Shown one piece after another: positions 12,101 through 24,400 of a stretch of 64,000 bases of DNA. Within the stretch, counting starts at the first letter, position 1; the number at the start of each line of letters is the position of its first letter. The translations under genes and the position numbers were made by a program. The stretch is from the NCBI RefSeq assembly GCF_029227915.1, contig NC_079880.1, positions 24,240,501-24,304,500 on the forward strand, read 5' to 3'. The notes below the pieces were generated by a model that was not told the DNA's origin, ran no database searches, and worked only from the letters and a program-made list of their open reading frames with translations. Origin of the DNA: Hydractinia symbiolongicarpus. Lineage: Eukaryota > Cnidaria > Hydrozoa > Anthoathecata > Hydractiniidae.

Positions 12101-12976
12101 TGGTTTCTTCGAAATCTCGGCTGTCGTGAGAGAAATATCGCATTAGCAAATCTGTTTCAAAAATTCGCTACTAAATTGAAATACGCAAGTAAAAAATCTG
12201 AAAAAAAAATTACTAAAATTTCTTCCTTTTATGTATTTTACATTCAGCAGGTTTTGTAGAATGAAGAAAAAATGTAGAATGAAGTTATGACATGTTTACC
12301 AGACGCAATCAAGTCCAAAAATGATTTTTTTAGTAAGAGCCTAATAGTTTCTACTGTGAAATAAAATTTTGAATGTAGTTGCATCAGTATTAACCTTGCA
12401 AACAACAAGAAATGTCTGTTTGCATTTGGCTATAAATAGCATCTATTCAGTGAGAAACAACGTTGTCAATAATCGGTTTAATTACGGTACAAGAGGAAGA
12501 AGATACAGTATTATATTAGTTTCTAATTCACATAATGATATGGTGCATGTGAAACGATTGGTGCAATTCAATCTGTATTTACGGATTAGTTATAATAACT
12601 AGGTGGTTCAAATAATAGAGTAAATACTAGTTAATCTTATAGACTACAACGTAAAAAGTGAAACGAATGAATGATAGAGGTTAGAATTTCAAAACTGGTA
12701 TTGTAGGTCTGTTAAGTAAAAAAATAATCTCCTTATTATATCTTTGAAATATTGGTCTTTGTTCTTATGCTAATCGTTTGAAGATTACGCTGAAAATAGC
12801 TGTATAATTATTCCTAATTTTTCCTTCCCACTGTACCAAATATTTTTAGAATTACTCTATTTCCTTGGTGTCAATTACTATTAACGCAAATGGAAAGGAA
12901 GTTAATTGTGAACGTTAGAAGAAGTTAAACAAGTTGTGAACTATACAAAATCCTAAGAGAATGATCTATCAAAACA
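12101..12976 (-). repeat. Conserved 3' flanking block, unit 1
   Basis: Lies downstream of the minus-strand family unit. Related blocks are 16980-17795, 48970-49890, 53860-54651 and, inverted, 23700-24400 and 60560-61260. Shared landmarks include TATTAACCTTGCAA and GCATCTATTCAGTGAG. No coding sequence is supported: a 77-codon ORF at 12369-12602 is not kept in the other blocks. Confidence 0.55.
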
Positions 12977-13146
12977 TCTCTTTAATAATAGCCGTACTCC
13001 GTCTGTCTGTCTCTGCGCGGACCCCCCGCTGGGTTAGAAAATAATGTTACGGAAACACGAATGCGATATATTTTTATCCACTTTGTTGCGGCGGGTTAAT
13101 AAAAAGGATGGGCGATCCCGTTGATTTTTCCACGGGTAACGACTAG
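12977..13146 (+). mobile_element. 170-bp mini-Helitron
   Basis: Begins TCTCTTTAATAATAGCCG after an A at 12976 and ends ACGACTAG before a T at 13147, so it sits between A and T as Helitrons do. The 3' hairpin lies at 13117-13136 and has one stem mismatch. The GTCTGTCTGTC tract follows the 5' end as in the array at 6.9-10.4 kb, but the orientation is opposite. In copy B the surrounding 200 bases are deleted, so there is no clean empty site there. Confidence 0.75.
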
Positions 13147-13243
13147 TTTATTATAATAACATAGCTAAAAGCTATGGTGTAATTACTACTTTCCTAATTT
13201 CACGTATGTTAGTCGATAGTGTTGTACGTCGGTTGATAAACGT

Positions 13244-14213
13244 TTAAATGCGACGCGAAAGCATTGCCATACCATCTGCAACAGTTTTAATGCAATTTTT
13301 ATAGGAAAAATATTTAGATATATAAATATCGACAACATCTCTGCGGTTTCTTGTTTCTTTCGTTCCAAGTTTCTCAAACTGAGACTTCTTACCATTCTCA
13401 CTAGTTTTTAGCCATTCCTTTTTAGTAGAAAACCGTTGGAGTGACATTAACCCACTTTCTGTCCTCCATAAAAACCTTTTTGACCGTAACAGCTTTTTGT
13501 CTGTCGTAACCGGTGGAAAACGTATGAATCCCTTTATGCATCTTATCTTTGGTGTCGGGGTCCACCTTCCGAAACATGTTACATTGGAGAAAGGCAAGTG
13601 ACATGGATTTTTGCCACATCCTGAAACATAATGACAATTTTGCCTAAGTTTGGAACTTTTATTTCCCACCTACAAAATAACTGATATAATTCTTAAATCA
13701 AAGAAAGAACCAAAGAATCTATACTTTTTAAAAGCTCAAAAACTATTAAATGTGACAAGAGTTTTCAAATTATGGTTTTTTGTTATAACCTCGAAATATT
13801 TTTTGAAAATATTTGATTATTACCTGTATATAATTGCATAAAAGAATTAAAATTCTTCAAAGGCTATTGAAGAAAAGCATTTATCTATTAATTTTTTTTA
13901 ATCAAACGCTATTTGAAGGACGTTTGTCAGATCTTCTGGCTTTGATTTTAACATCAACTGTCGGAGTTTCTCTTGAGAAAAGTAATACATCACGGTCGTA
14001 CTTTTGCGACAGAACCAAACTAACAACAGAATATTTCACCTCGTTATTTTGTACAGTATTGGTTACTGTATTCTTATACTTGCTGGATAACAAGTCTTCC
14101 AGCTGGCACAGAGAGCTTTCACTTAGGATTCTTAAGCTCTATGCTAATAAAAAATAAAAGCCTTTACCTTAAACAAAAAACACAAGCGCAATTATTAACT
14201 TTTCTGAGAACAT
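13244..14213 (-). pseudogene. Secreted-precursor family, unit 1 of segment A
   Basis: Exon 3 (13620 down to 13244) is open to its stop and carries a 9-base in-frame deletion, but it has Arg where the others have the fourth exon 3 cysteine (FIRF for FICF). Exon 2 survives only as its central part (about 13910-14117); its first half and its donor end are gone, and the frame stops soon after DKRPSNSV. The exon 1 relic (14213 to 14168) has one extra base compared with the sister copy at 51089-51045, so the signal-peptide frame runs into a stop. The gene cannot make the full protein. Confidence 0.65.
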
Positions 14214-15100
14214 TTAATGCAAATATATTTGAGCTATCCTGGTAACAGGTTATGTGTCTTCACGAGTTAAGTAACGCTACTTTATTCTGTCTTATTTATA
14301 CAGTTTGCGTACAAAAACAGTTGATCGACTACAGAAAATACTTTATTCTTATTAGTGTATCCCACGTATGGCATCAAAAACTATTTTAGATAGAAAAGAA
14401 AAATAAATTTGAGACTAATTAAGACTTAAACGCGTTCAAGTCATTCACAACAATGGCTATCTTGAAATCTACTGTTACAGGAAAAACAATTACGGCACAC
14501 ACCGAAATGCATCATGTAAAGTTATAATGCTCAGCGGTATACAGTGGTAAACAATTCGAGCATACTTTAGACAATAAATACATTTTTCTGTTATTAAGAA
14601 GAACAATAACATATACTTGAAGTGACGTTAAGGTGTTTTTATCAAAATAAAACGTGCAAACGTGTAAATTACGTATAAGCTGATAAGCTCCGCTATAGAT
14701 TAACAAATAATCGGGAAATTAGTAAATAATGAACCCACGTAATATAAGAAATGCCAACACCCAAGTTTAGAAAACGGAAAAAGTTTTACTTCGATGGGGA
14801 TTTTTATTTACGGATATAAACTCATTTTAAATTTCGTGTTTATTTGTTACTCAATAACCTCTTATCGTAAGATATCATTAGGCTGTCCTCAAAATAGCAA
14901 CACACCACATTAATCGGCACTTACTTTAATTAAGCAAAATACTTTCAATGTAAAACGTCAAATCCTGATGAAGGATGAATTTTTGAGATACAACCTTTTG
15001 GACACAACATAAGATTTAGCACAATAAGTAAACTTTTGTTAATTCTGTCACGACTTCCAATTCAAAGTTCTCGTTATCTATGGTTTTTGAAAATGCAGAC
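14214..15100 (-). repeat. Conserved 5' flanking block, unit 1
   Basis: Counterpart of 2561-3499 and 21230-22070, oriented with the minus-strand unit. It contains the reverse complement of the shared CAGCTTATACGTAATTTA-type landmark near 14670. A 64-codon ORF (14512-14706) has relatives at 51401 and, shorter, at 18857 and 55716. They vary at their ends and have no domain, so I treat them as chance frames in a conserved non-coding block. Confidence 0.55.
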
Positions 15101-16979
15101 AGGATGTTTATATGTTTATATTTGAAAAAAGCTTCTGGTTTAACCATTTGAAGTCTTTTCTAACTTTCAGCCTCGCGAAGTGTTTCCATGTTTCAAAATC
15201 GAAAAAAGACGAATTCACGAAATCATACATATGTTCATCCTACGCCGAACTATTTCTGTCAGTTTTTGACAGGTTTAAGTCTATATTAAGACTTGAGTTT
15301 TATTCAGAAAAAACTATTGTTTAACCCATCATCCTAAGTAGCTATTTCCAAGTATAATCATAGTTTGCGGTACAGTGTATTGCTAACCCTATAAAAACTA
15401 TTTATGGTTTAGGTCAATATTTGAAGGTATTGCCCTCATAAACATTTATTATATGGATTATTATCCGGGTACTGTATTTTACAACAAAAAATATAACATT
15501 ATAAGCAGAATGTAGAAACCATGTCGTTCGAACTAAACAAATTTTTTTAAAATCGAATAACGTGTAAACATTACAGTTTTTTATTGTAGCTACAAGATAG
15601 AATTCCTTAAAAGATAAAAGTAAGTTTCACTTCTGTTCCGGCGTTTTGTTTACTTTATTCCGTGTTTATTTACATTTAATGCTACCGTAAATAAACTTTA
15701 AATACGGTTGCTATGGTAGCGGGCTAAATAGCATGCATAATTTTTCTATTTTACTCGCCTTATCAAATATCGAATGAATATAAGAAGCCATTTTAAAGAC
15801 AGGAAATATATTGATATAATTAAACCAACGCCTTAAGTCAAGCAATATTTCAAGCAAAAAAAATCTTATTTTAGGAACCAATTATTTTCTTATCGTACTT
15901 ACTTCCGTCACATTCAATTGGATAATCGACTTTTGTGCGTTTAGGTTTAAAAATGCCTTTTGTTAAGGAATTTGTAAGTTGAACTTGTTTTGTGTGACTG
16001 TTAAATTTAGTTTGAGTTAGTTATTAATATTGTTGGTCTGTTTTGTTTTGCGTTGTGTTGTGGTATGGCGTTGTTGTTGTTTTTCTCACATTTTTGGTCA
16101 ATATTTTTATGAAAATCCATGCCAAAAGGGAGATTAAGCTGTGTTGCAAAACCTTTAGAGGGTTCAGCCTCTACTTATTTCTTAACCATCTGTCATTAGA
16201 CAAGTATCATCAGTGCAGCTCGCTAATTTGTTACGAACCTTTTATGTAGGCCCACCGATTGTCACTTCGCAGTGTATAGCCAAGCGTTAAGAATGAAAAG
16301 AATTTGTTTCAGGAAGACATACTTTGTTAAACACCTTTGAAACTAGCGAAAAAAAATTTAAGGGCACATAAATTTCCCCGTACCTCCTTAATAGAGAGTT
16401 TGAAAAAGTAAAAGCCTTGGTTAGAGAGAGTTTACTGCAATCCCATAAAACTAAAGATTGGGAAAAGGGTATACCTTTTCTTGTGCACTTTCATTCTTGA
16501 ATTATCAAAATAAAGATTGGATGAGGTGACTAGAAAAGTGTTTCAAACATATCCGTTTTTAGTCTTCAGAACTCCTAAAAACCACTTCAAGCTAACGTAG
16601 TCAGGGAGACCACGTGTGAGGTAGGGTGCAAACACGCAAATCGCTTAGGTGTCTTACATAGGTGTAATAACATTGAGGAGACAGATTGTTTTATTTTTAA
16701 TGTTAATAAGTTTATGTATAACATTAATCATCATCTGGATTGTGACTCGAAAAATGTAGTATATTTATTGCACTGTAAAGTATGCGGTTAGCCAGACATC
16801 TGATAGATTTCGTATAAGATGGAATAAAATTATATAGAAAATGCTTGTCTTTAAAGATTTTTTCAGTATGTCTGTATTTTAAAAAAAACATTGAATAGCA
16901 GTTGGCTTGCTATAGGTAAGCACCAATAAATTTAAGAACCTTTATTGCTTTTATTTATTTAGATCTCTTACAACTTTAC
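15101..16979. other. Intergenic spacer between family units
   Basis: ORFs at 15112-15324 and 16043-16249 are present in copy B only because of the recent duplication; I see no domain. The block at 15720-15900 recurs at 20265-20480. The block at 16040-16250 is distantly related to 24725-24930. From about 16600 the sequence is nearly identical to 53440 onward. Confidence 0.5.
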
Positions 16980-17795
16980 CTATATTGTTGCTGTCTTTCG
17001 AATATCGGCGGCCGTAAAGAGAAACATCGTAGTAGCAAAGCCATTTTAAACTAGGAATTGGCACGTTCGTATTTTAAACAATTCGTTACAAAATTGGAAT
17101 ATACAATTGAAAAATCTAAAAAAAATTACGAAAATTTCTTCTTTTAATGTATTTTACCCAGACTTTCCGGAAAAAGTAATATGAAGTTATGACATGTTTA
17201 CCAAACGCAGTCAGGTTCAAAATTGACTTTAAAAAACCTAACAGTTTATAGTGTCTATAGTGTTAAATAAAATTTTCAATGTAGTTGTATCAGTATTAAC
17301 CTTGCAACAAAACAAATGTTTGTCTGCATTCGGCTATAAATAGCATCTATTCAGTGAGGAACAACGTTGTCAATAATCAGTTTAATTACGTTTCAAGAGG
17401 AAGAAGATACAGTATTGTAATCTTTTCTAATACACATAATAATATGGTGCATGTAAAACGATGGGTATAATCAAATCGGTGTTTACAGATTAGTGATAAT
17501 GACTAGCTTGCACAAGTAATAGAATAATCACGAGTTAAATTGATAGAGTGCAAAAAAAGGGGAACGAATGAATAATAGGGGTTAGAAATTCAAAGCTGGT
17601 ATTATAGTTTTGCTGATTAAAGAAATAATCTCCGTATTATTTTTTTGAAACAATAGTCTTTGTTCTTAAGTTGAAAATAGCTTGACAATTATTCCTAATT
17701 TTTTCTTACAAATTATTCTATTTCCTTAGTAATTACATGTTGATTTACACCCTGTGTCATATAATTACTATTAAAAAAAAATGGAAAAAAAAGTG
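16980..17795 (-). repeat. Conserved 3' flanking block, unit 2
   Basis: Counterpart of 12101-12976. It joins directly to the truncated exon 3 relic at 17796: the deletion removed the second half of exon 3 and fused its first half to sequence found about 220 bases downstream of the stop in the intact gene (compare 23740-23770). Confidence 0.55.
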
Positions 17796-18020
17796 CACTA
17801 GTTTTTAGCCATTCCTTTTTAGTAGAAAACCGTTGGAGTGACATTAACCCACTTTCCGTCTCCCATAAAAACCATTTTGACTGTAACAGCTTTTTGTCTG
17901 TCGTAACCGGTGGGAAACATATGAATCCCTTTAGGCATCTTATCTTTGGTGTCGGGTCCACCTTCTGAAACATGTTAGCTACATTGGAAAAAGGCAAGTG
18001 ACATGGATCTTTGCCATATC
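17796..18020 (-). pseudogene. Secreted-precursor family, exon 3 relic (unit 2, A)
   Basis: Only the first 75 or so codons of exon 3 remain, from the GATATGGC start at 18020 to KTSA. A 4-base insertion and a 1-base loss, about 25 bases apart, cancel out, so the frame is restored but the second exon 3 cysteine is replaced (NVANMF for NVTCF). No exon 1 or exon 2 was found upstream on the minus strand. An upstream acceptor-like TTTTTCAG is conserved near 18070. Confidence 0.65.
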
Positions 18021-18639
18021 CTGAAACATAATGACAATTTTGCCTAAGTTTGGAACATATGTTTCCCACCTGAAAAATAACTGATATAATTCTTATATTA
18101 AAGAAAGAAACAAAGAATCTATATTTTGTAAAAGCCTGAAAACTATTAAATGTGAAAAGAGTTCTCTGTTTATGGTTTTAACATGTTAAAACCTTGAAAT
18201 ATTTTTCGAAAGTATATGGTGTCAGAGCAAGAAGTTTTAAAGAGAGAAGGAAATAGCTACATCTCAGTAATTAAAACCATCCGTCGCCGATCTGCAGGTT
18301 GCTGCATTGTTTCCAGATTCGATTTTGTAAACTTCGCGCGTAAATTATAAAAGCAGCCATTGAGCATTGTTATTTCTGCATAATTATAAATTATTTTTCC
18401 AGCGGTAAAAACTCGTTTAAAATCAGTTCGTAACCAAATCTGGTGGTATATGCAGAAAATAAGTAAAATCAGCCGAATATGAGGAAAATGTTTTAAAAAT
18501 TATTGTAAAATAAAAATAAAAAAACAAGCTCAGAAATTATAAACGCAGAGAAATAAAAGTAAATCATCATCCAACGAAAAATTAGAGATAGTAACAAATG
18601 ATTAATATTTTCTTTTGTTCTATAAAAGAAACAAAAGTC
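18021..18639. other. AT-rich spacer, no gene seen
   Basis: Sequence upstream of the exon 3 relic. Exons 1 and 2 would be expected here but are absent. It is nearly identical to 54881-55500. Confidence 0.5.
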
Positions 18640-19400
18640 AACGAACACCGATTCTTTACCGAAAATTCAGTAACTTTGAAGAAAAAAATATGTACTTTAA
18701 TAAAATGAGGCTAGCCATGTAAAATATGCACATACATCTATCCATCAATGCCTGGACACAATCTGTTAGCACAACATTGCACAACAATTGCAATCTTAAA
18801 ACTTGCTGTTATAGAAAAAACAAATACGGCGCTATTTTTGAAGACACCAAAATGCACTATGTTAGTAATAAACAATTCGTGCATATTGCATGTTCTAACC
18901 AAGCTTCAGACAATGAATACATTTTTCTGTTATTAAGAAGAACAACAATATATTCTTGACATGACGTTAAGGGGTCTTTATCAATATGAAACGTGCAAAC
19001 GCATAAATTACCTATGAGCTGATAAGCTCTGCTGTGGATCTTCAAATAATCCGGAAATTCTTAAATAATGAACCAACGTGATACAAGAAATGCCAACACC
19101 CAAGTTTGGAAAGCGGATAAAGTTGTATTTAGATTCAATGATGATTTTTATTTACGGATGTAAACTCATATTAATTTTCGTGCTTGTTTGATACTTAATA
19201 ACCTCTTATCGTAAAGATATCATTAAGCTCGAAATAGCTACGCGCCACATCGATCGGCACTTGTTTTAATGAAGCAAAATATTGAAGTCCTGATGATAAA
19301 GGATGAATTTTTGAAATACAACCTTTTGGACACAACATACGGTTTAGCACAATATGTAAACTTTTGTTACTTCTGTTACGACTTCCAATTCAAGGTTAGG
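18640..19400 (-). repeat. Conserved 5' flanking block, unit 2
   Basis: Same block as 14214-15100 and, inverted, 21230-22070. It faces the plus-strand block of unit 3, so units 2 and 3 are arranged head to head around a spacer at 19400-21230. Confidence 0.55.
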
Positions 19401-21229
19401 TGGTTAGTCATTTATGGTTTTTGACAGCGGTAAACTTAGACGACGAAATGCCCACAGAATGTTTAGATTTGAAAAGAGCTTCTGATTGAACCACAATTTG
19501 ATGTCTTTTCTAATTTTCAGCCTCGCAAAGTGTTTCTATGTTCTACAATCAGAAAAAAAACGAATTCACGTCGTCTGAAAGGAGTTAACGTATCATATGT
19601 TGTAATGGATATTGTTGTAATATTCCCAGCGTAATAAATAAACATTCCAGATTATGCATCATTTAACTTGTCCGTTCGAAATACACATGAGAGTAGAATG
19701 GATTGCTATGCGAAAATTAAAGAGTAATTCTCTTAACCATCATGGTGTAAATAAAGACTCTAAAGTCATTCTTATCGAGTATGCAAAATCGTAATTTATT
19801 TTAGAAATTATGTTTTTTAACGAACAGTCTCGTTATGACCTATAAAGCGGCATAACAATCTTCAATCGGCTCTTCTACATTATCGCGTTTTCTGTCTGCA
19901 TATAAAAATATCAACTTATTGGTAATCATTTCGGCACAACTAAATCTTTTTACTGACTGGAAAAATACATTTTGTTTCCGTAAATGGCAACAATTTTATA
20001 ACTGCAATATTTATAATTAATGAACAAAATTTAAAAATATGGGAAAGTGTACATGACTGTCAGTTTCATACTTTAAAATAATATTTAATTTTCTCTTTAT
20101 CGTTGAAGCGACTTGAAAGTTAGGGTAAGGTAAGATTCTTGCAACAAGGAAGATTTTGTAAAAATGCAGAATCTTTTGAGGTTTCAATCTATACATGGCA
20201 ACAACAACTCTCTGAAGACAAGTATTATCATTGCAGCTTGTTGTTCAGTCATCATCGTTGCTTGTTTATAAGCATGCATAATTTTTTTATTGTACTCGAC
20301 TTATTAAATATTGAATGAATATAGGAATCCATTTTAAAGACAGGAAATGTGTTGATATAATTAAACCAACGCCTTAAGTCAAGCATTATTTCAAGCAAAA
20401 AAAATCTTATTTTAGGAACCAATTTTTTTTCTTATCGCATTTACTTCCGTCACATTGAATTGGAAAATCGACTTCTGTGCATATAGACTTAAAAATGCTG
20501 TTTGTTAATGAATTTAAAATATATATGGAGTCACGACCACTATGCAAAACAAATTAAATGAACCCAATTTGAAAAACGGCAAACAACATAGTAATACTTT
20601 TTTATGATTTATTTTCTATCTTACCTTTTTTCTATCCACACTGAAATAGCATAGTGTAAATGAGACCAAAAAAGAAAGTGACTCCTTAAGATATTCCTCC
20701 TGCATTCAACTTCATATAAACGTGTGAGCAATATAAATGATTCATAAAAGACTTTTAACGTTAATAGTTTAATTCGATAATTACGAAGTTACGTCATCCT
20801 GCAAGCAAGCTATCATGATAAAACGATTTAAAAACTGAATTTTGTTGTAATTATATTCTATTAATAAAAGCCATTCAATCTGGCACTTTTTAGACTATAC
20901 TGACTACTTATTTTTCCCTTGTTTTTCATAACACATTTTTGAAAATGCTATGGTTTTTGTATTTCGGTAACCATCCAGATATTGGACAATTATGTTAGTT
21001 TTATGGTCTAAACATACCGTGGTTGGGATCTAAGTTCTACAGACACTTTATGCAAAAAGACTTACAAGTTACGAACCTTTTCCAATTGTGTTGGTCTGCG
21101 TGTCTTTTTTTATTTTCTTCATGGTTCAATAAAAAGAGCTTCATAATAATCGCGCGCGCCATGTTGTGGTAGCTTTTCATAACGAAGACCTAAATTTGAA
21201 TTGGCAGTTGTGGCAAAATTACCAAAATT
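19401..21229. other. Spacer between head-to-head units
   Basis: No gene recognised. 20265-20480 repeats 15720-15900, and 20760-20900 repeats 10730-10900, so this is the distal end of the unit 2 repeat. A short alternating run of CG (GCGCGCGC) occurs at about 21152. Confidence 0.5.
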
Positions 21230-22070
21230 TACTTATTGTGCTAAATGGTATGTTGTGTCCAGAAGCATGTATCTCAAAAATTCATCCTTCATCATCAGGA
21301 CTTTAATATTTTGCTTAATTAAAATAAGCGCCGATCAATGTGGTCCGCAGCTATTTTAAGTACAGCCTAATGATATTGTACGATAAGAGGTAATCGAATA
21401 ACAAATAAGCAAGAACTTTAAAATGAGTTCATATCCGTAAATAAAAATCCTTGCTGGGCTAAATAAAGCTTTTTCCGTTTTCAAAACTTGGGTGTTGGCA
21501 TTACTTTTATTACGGGGGTTCATTATTTAATAATTTCATTTTCCGGATTTTTGAGGATCCACAGCAGAACTTATCAGCTTATAGGTAATTTATGCGTTTG
21601 CGCGTTTCATTTTGATAAAGACCCCTTAACGTCATTTTAAGAATATGTTGTCGTTTCTCAATAACGAAAAAATGTATTGGTTCTCATTGTCTGGAGTTCG
21701 CGTAACACATGCAATATGCACGAGTTGTATATCACTGTACACAACTGAGCATTATATTTAATACATTTCGGTGTCATTCAAAAATTGCGCTGTAATTGTT
21801 TTTCCTATCACAGTAGGGTTCAAGATTGCCATTGTTGTGAATGACTTAAGCGGTTAGTTTTAATTAGTCTCAAATTTATCTTTATTTTCTATCTAAAAAT
21901 AGTTTTTGATGCCATACGTGGGATACGCTAATAATAAGGAAAAAATTTTTTCAGTACTTGATCAAAGACACCGATAACTCTTTTTGTACGTGAACTGTAT
22001 AAGTAAGGCCAAAAAAAAAGTTGAAGAACACAACTCATTACCAGGATTGTTCAGATATTTTTCATCAAAA
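21230..22070 (+). promoter_or_regulatory. Conserved 5' flank of the intact family gene (A)
   Basis: Shared with every family unit that keeps an upstream region, including the diverged unit 0, where coding exon 2 has already decayed. Conserved landmarks: the CTTATAGGTAATTTATG stretch near 21578, TTTTAATTAGTCTCAAATTT near 21860, and the last 50 bases before the start codon (CATTACCAGGATTGTTCAGA and on). The reach of conservation suggests promoter and 5' UTR function. No TATA box position could be fixed. Confidence 0.5.
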
Positions 22071-23536
22071 ATGTTGTCAGTAAAGCTAATAATAATGGCG
22101 TTTGTGTTTTGGGTAAATGTTCTTGATATTTTTTTTAAATACCACTTGTGTAAACGTAGTTGAGAAAGTAGTTATAAATATATTACTCTGTAGACATCTT
22201 AGATGCAACTGTCTTTGGTAATAGAGAATCACCTTGCAATATCTTAAATGAAGAAAAGCAGTTTATTGATTTTTATATTCTTTAGATCATTGATGCAAAT
22301 ACGGAAGTTATAGTATTATCCCAGCTAGATAGCAATAACACTGTGGTTCGTATTTTCAATGTTTTCATCAAACAAGTCGGTGAGAGAGAGGAAAATATTA
22401 TTTCCAAATATTTTCTTGCGCCACTATCTACAGCAATTGAAGAATGTTACCAACGTAAAAGCTCACTTTGCCAGCTGGAAAACTTGTTATCCAACACGTA
22501 TAAGAATACAGTAACCATTACTGTACAAAATAACGGTGAAAATTATTCTGTTGTTGGTTTGGGTTTGTCGCATAAGGCTTTATCTGATGAATTCATTAAT
22601 TTAAATGAAACTCCGGCCATGGATGTCAAAATCAGAGTCAGGAGATCTGACAAACGTTCTCCTACAACAAGAACTATTCCCAAACTACGACGACTTGGAA
22701 CGAAAGGTAAATATTTATTTCCAATTACGTTTGAAAATTTTAATGAAGAAATGCTTTTATTCAAGAAACTATGGAGAATTTCGGTTCTTTTAAACAATTA
22801 AATACAGCTAAAAATCAAACCTGGTGGATTTATATTTTAAAATTCATGATTTGCTACATTTTGGGTGTAAGTATTGGAGATTTGAAAACATTGAAATTAT
22901 AATTATATGTTATACAAGATTAAATGATACTGTTGCCAACATATTTTGACACTGTATATCTTCAAAGCATATTCATAGGTTATAACATGTTAAAAACATA
23001 AACTGAGAACTGTTGTCCCATTTATTAGTTTTCGAGCTTTTACAAAATATAAATTCTTTGTTTCTTTCTTTCATTTAAGAATTATATCAGTTATTTTGCA
23101 GCTGGGAAGTAAATGTTCCAAACTTAGGCAAAATTGTCATTATGTTTCAGGATATGGCAAAAATCCATGTCACTTGCCTTTCCCCAATGTAACATGTTTC
23201 GGAAGGTGGACCCCAACACCAAAGATAAGATGCATAAAAGGATTCATATGTTTCCCACCGGTTACGACAGACAAAAAGCTGTTGCGGTCAAAAAGGTTTT
23301 TATGGAAAACAGAAAGTGGGTTGATGGCACTCCAACGGTATTCTACTAAAAAAGAATGGCAAAAAACGGGTGCACTTAGTGAGAATGATAAGAAGTCTCA
23401 GTTTGAGAAACTTGGAACGAGAGAAACAAGAAACCGCAGAGATGTTGTCGATATTTATATATCTGAATATTTTTCCTATAAAAATTGCATTAAAACTGTT
23501 GCAGATGGTATCGCAATGCTTTCGCGTCGCATTTAA
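22071..23536 (+). CDS. Secreted-precursor family protein, apparently intact (A)
   Basis: Predicted from three exons: 22071-22112, 22286-22706 and 23151-23536. Introns follow GT-AG; the first is phase 0 and the second phase 1. The product is 282 residues. Residues 1-18 form a likely signal peptide (hydrophobic LIIMAFVFWII). There are seven cysteines: two in exon 2 (EECYQ, SLCQ) and five in exon 3. N-glycosylation sites include NNT, NET and NVT. Three sites fit proprotein convertases: RVRR (131-134), RSKR (200-203) and RNRR (248-251). I do not recognise the family, and its cysteine spacing does not match a cystine knot or IL-17 fold that I could defend. A secreted precursor or peptide hormone-like factor is an inference. 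Uncertainty: a conserved TTTTGCAG acceptor at 23101 would add 49 bases to exon 3 but does not fit the exon 2 phase. The sister copy at 58930 differs at about four residues. Confidence 0.65.
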
Positions 23537-24400
23537 ACGTTTATCAACCTACATACAACACTATCGACTAACATACGTGAAATTATGAAAGTAGTAATTA
23601 CACCATAGGTTTTAGCTATATTATTATAATATATTTATTTTCATAGTTCATACTCTTAGGATTTTTTATAGTTAACAGTTTTTTTACCTCTATTTTTATG
23701 CTTTCATTTAAGTGCCTTTACATTTCCAATTTATTTTAATAGTAATTATATGACACAGGGTGTAAATCAACATGTAATTACTAAGGGAATAGAATAATTG
23801 GAAAGAAAAAAATTAGGAATAATTATCAAGCTGTTTTCAACTTAATCTGCAAACGATAAAGAAGAACAAAAACCAATATTTCTTTAATCAGCAGAGCTAT
23901 ATTACCAGTTTTAAATTTCTGACCTCTATCTTTTATTCGTTCCAATTATTTTTTTTGCACTCTACCAGATTATGATTCTATTATTTGAACAAGCTAGTCA
24001 TTATTGCTAATCCGTAAATATCAGATTCATTACACACACTGTTTCACATGCACTATACCTTTATGTGAATTAAAAAAGTATACGTTACTCATTGCTTCTT
24101 CCTGTTGTAACGTGATTAAACCGATTATTGCAGACGTTGTTTCTGAATGAAAAGATGTTATTCATAGCTAAATGCACAGATGTAATTGTTTTGTTGCTAG
24201 GTTAATATTGATACAACAACATTGACATTTTTATTTGACAGTACAACCTATAAGACTTTTACTAAAAAAGTGACCTCTGTTATATTTGGACCTGACTTCG
24301 TTTGGTAAACATGTCATAACTTTATAATACACTTTTCCGCAAAGAATTGCTGAATAAAAAATTAATCAAAGGAAGAAATTTTTATACATTTCTTTTTAGA
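23537..24400 (+). repeat. Conserved 3' flanking block, unit 3
   Basis: Inverted relative to 12101-12976 and 16980-17795. It contains the reverse complement of their landmarks, including the stretch around 23740-23790 that became fused to the exon 3 relic in unit 2. No clear AATAAA close to the stop codon was seen; the first candidate is near 24353. Confidence 0.5.

Noticed and set aside
23134-23349. Alternative frame in exon 3 (71 codons, also present at 13422, 50066 and 59993)
   Set aside because: The in-frame 9, 6 and 3 base indels are neutral to either frame, but this one ends at a stop inside the exon and does not join exon 2; the other frame runs through to a shared terminus with conserved cysteines.
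22071-23536. Assignment of the gene family to IL-17, Spaetzle or another cystine-knot group
   Set aside because: Cysteine number and spacing do not fit those patterns; I could not defend a named family.
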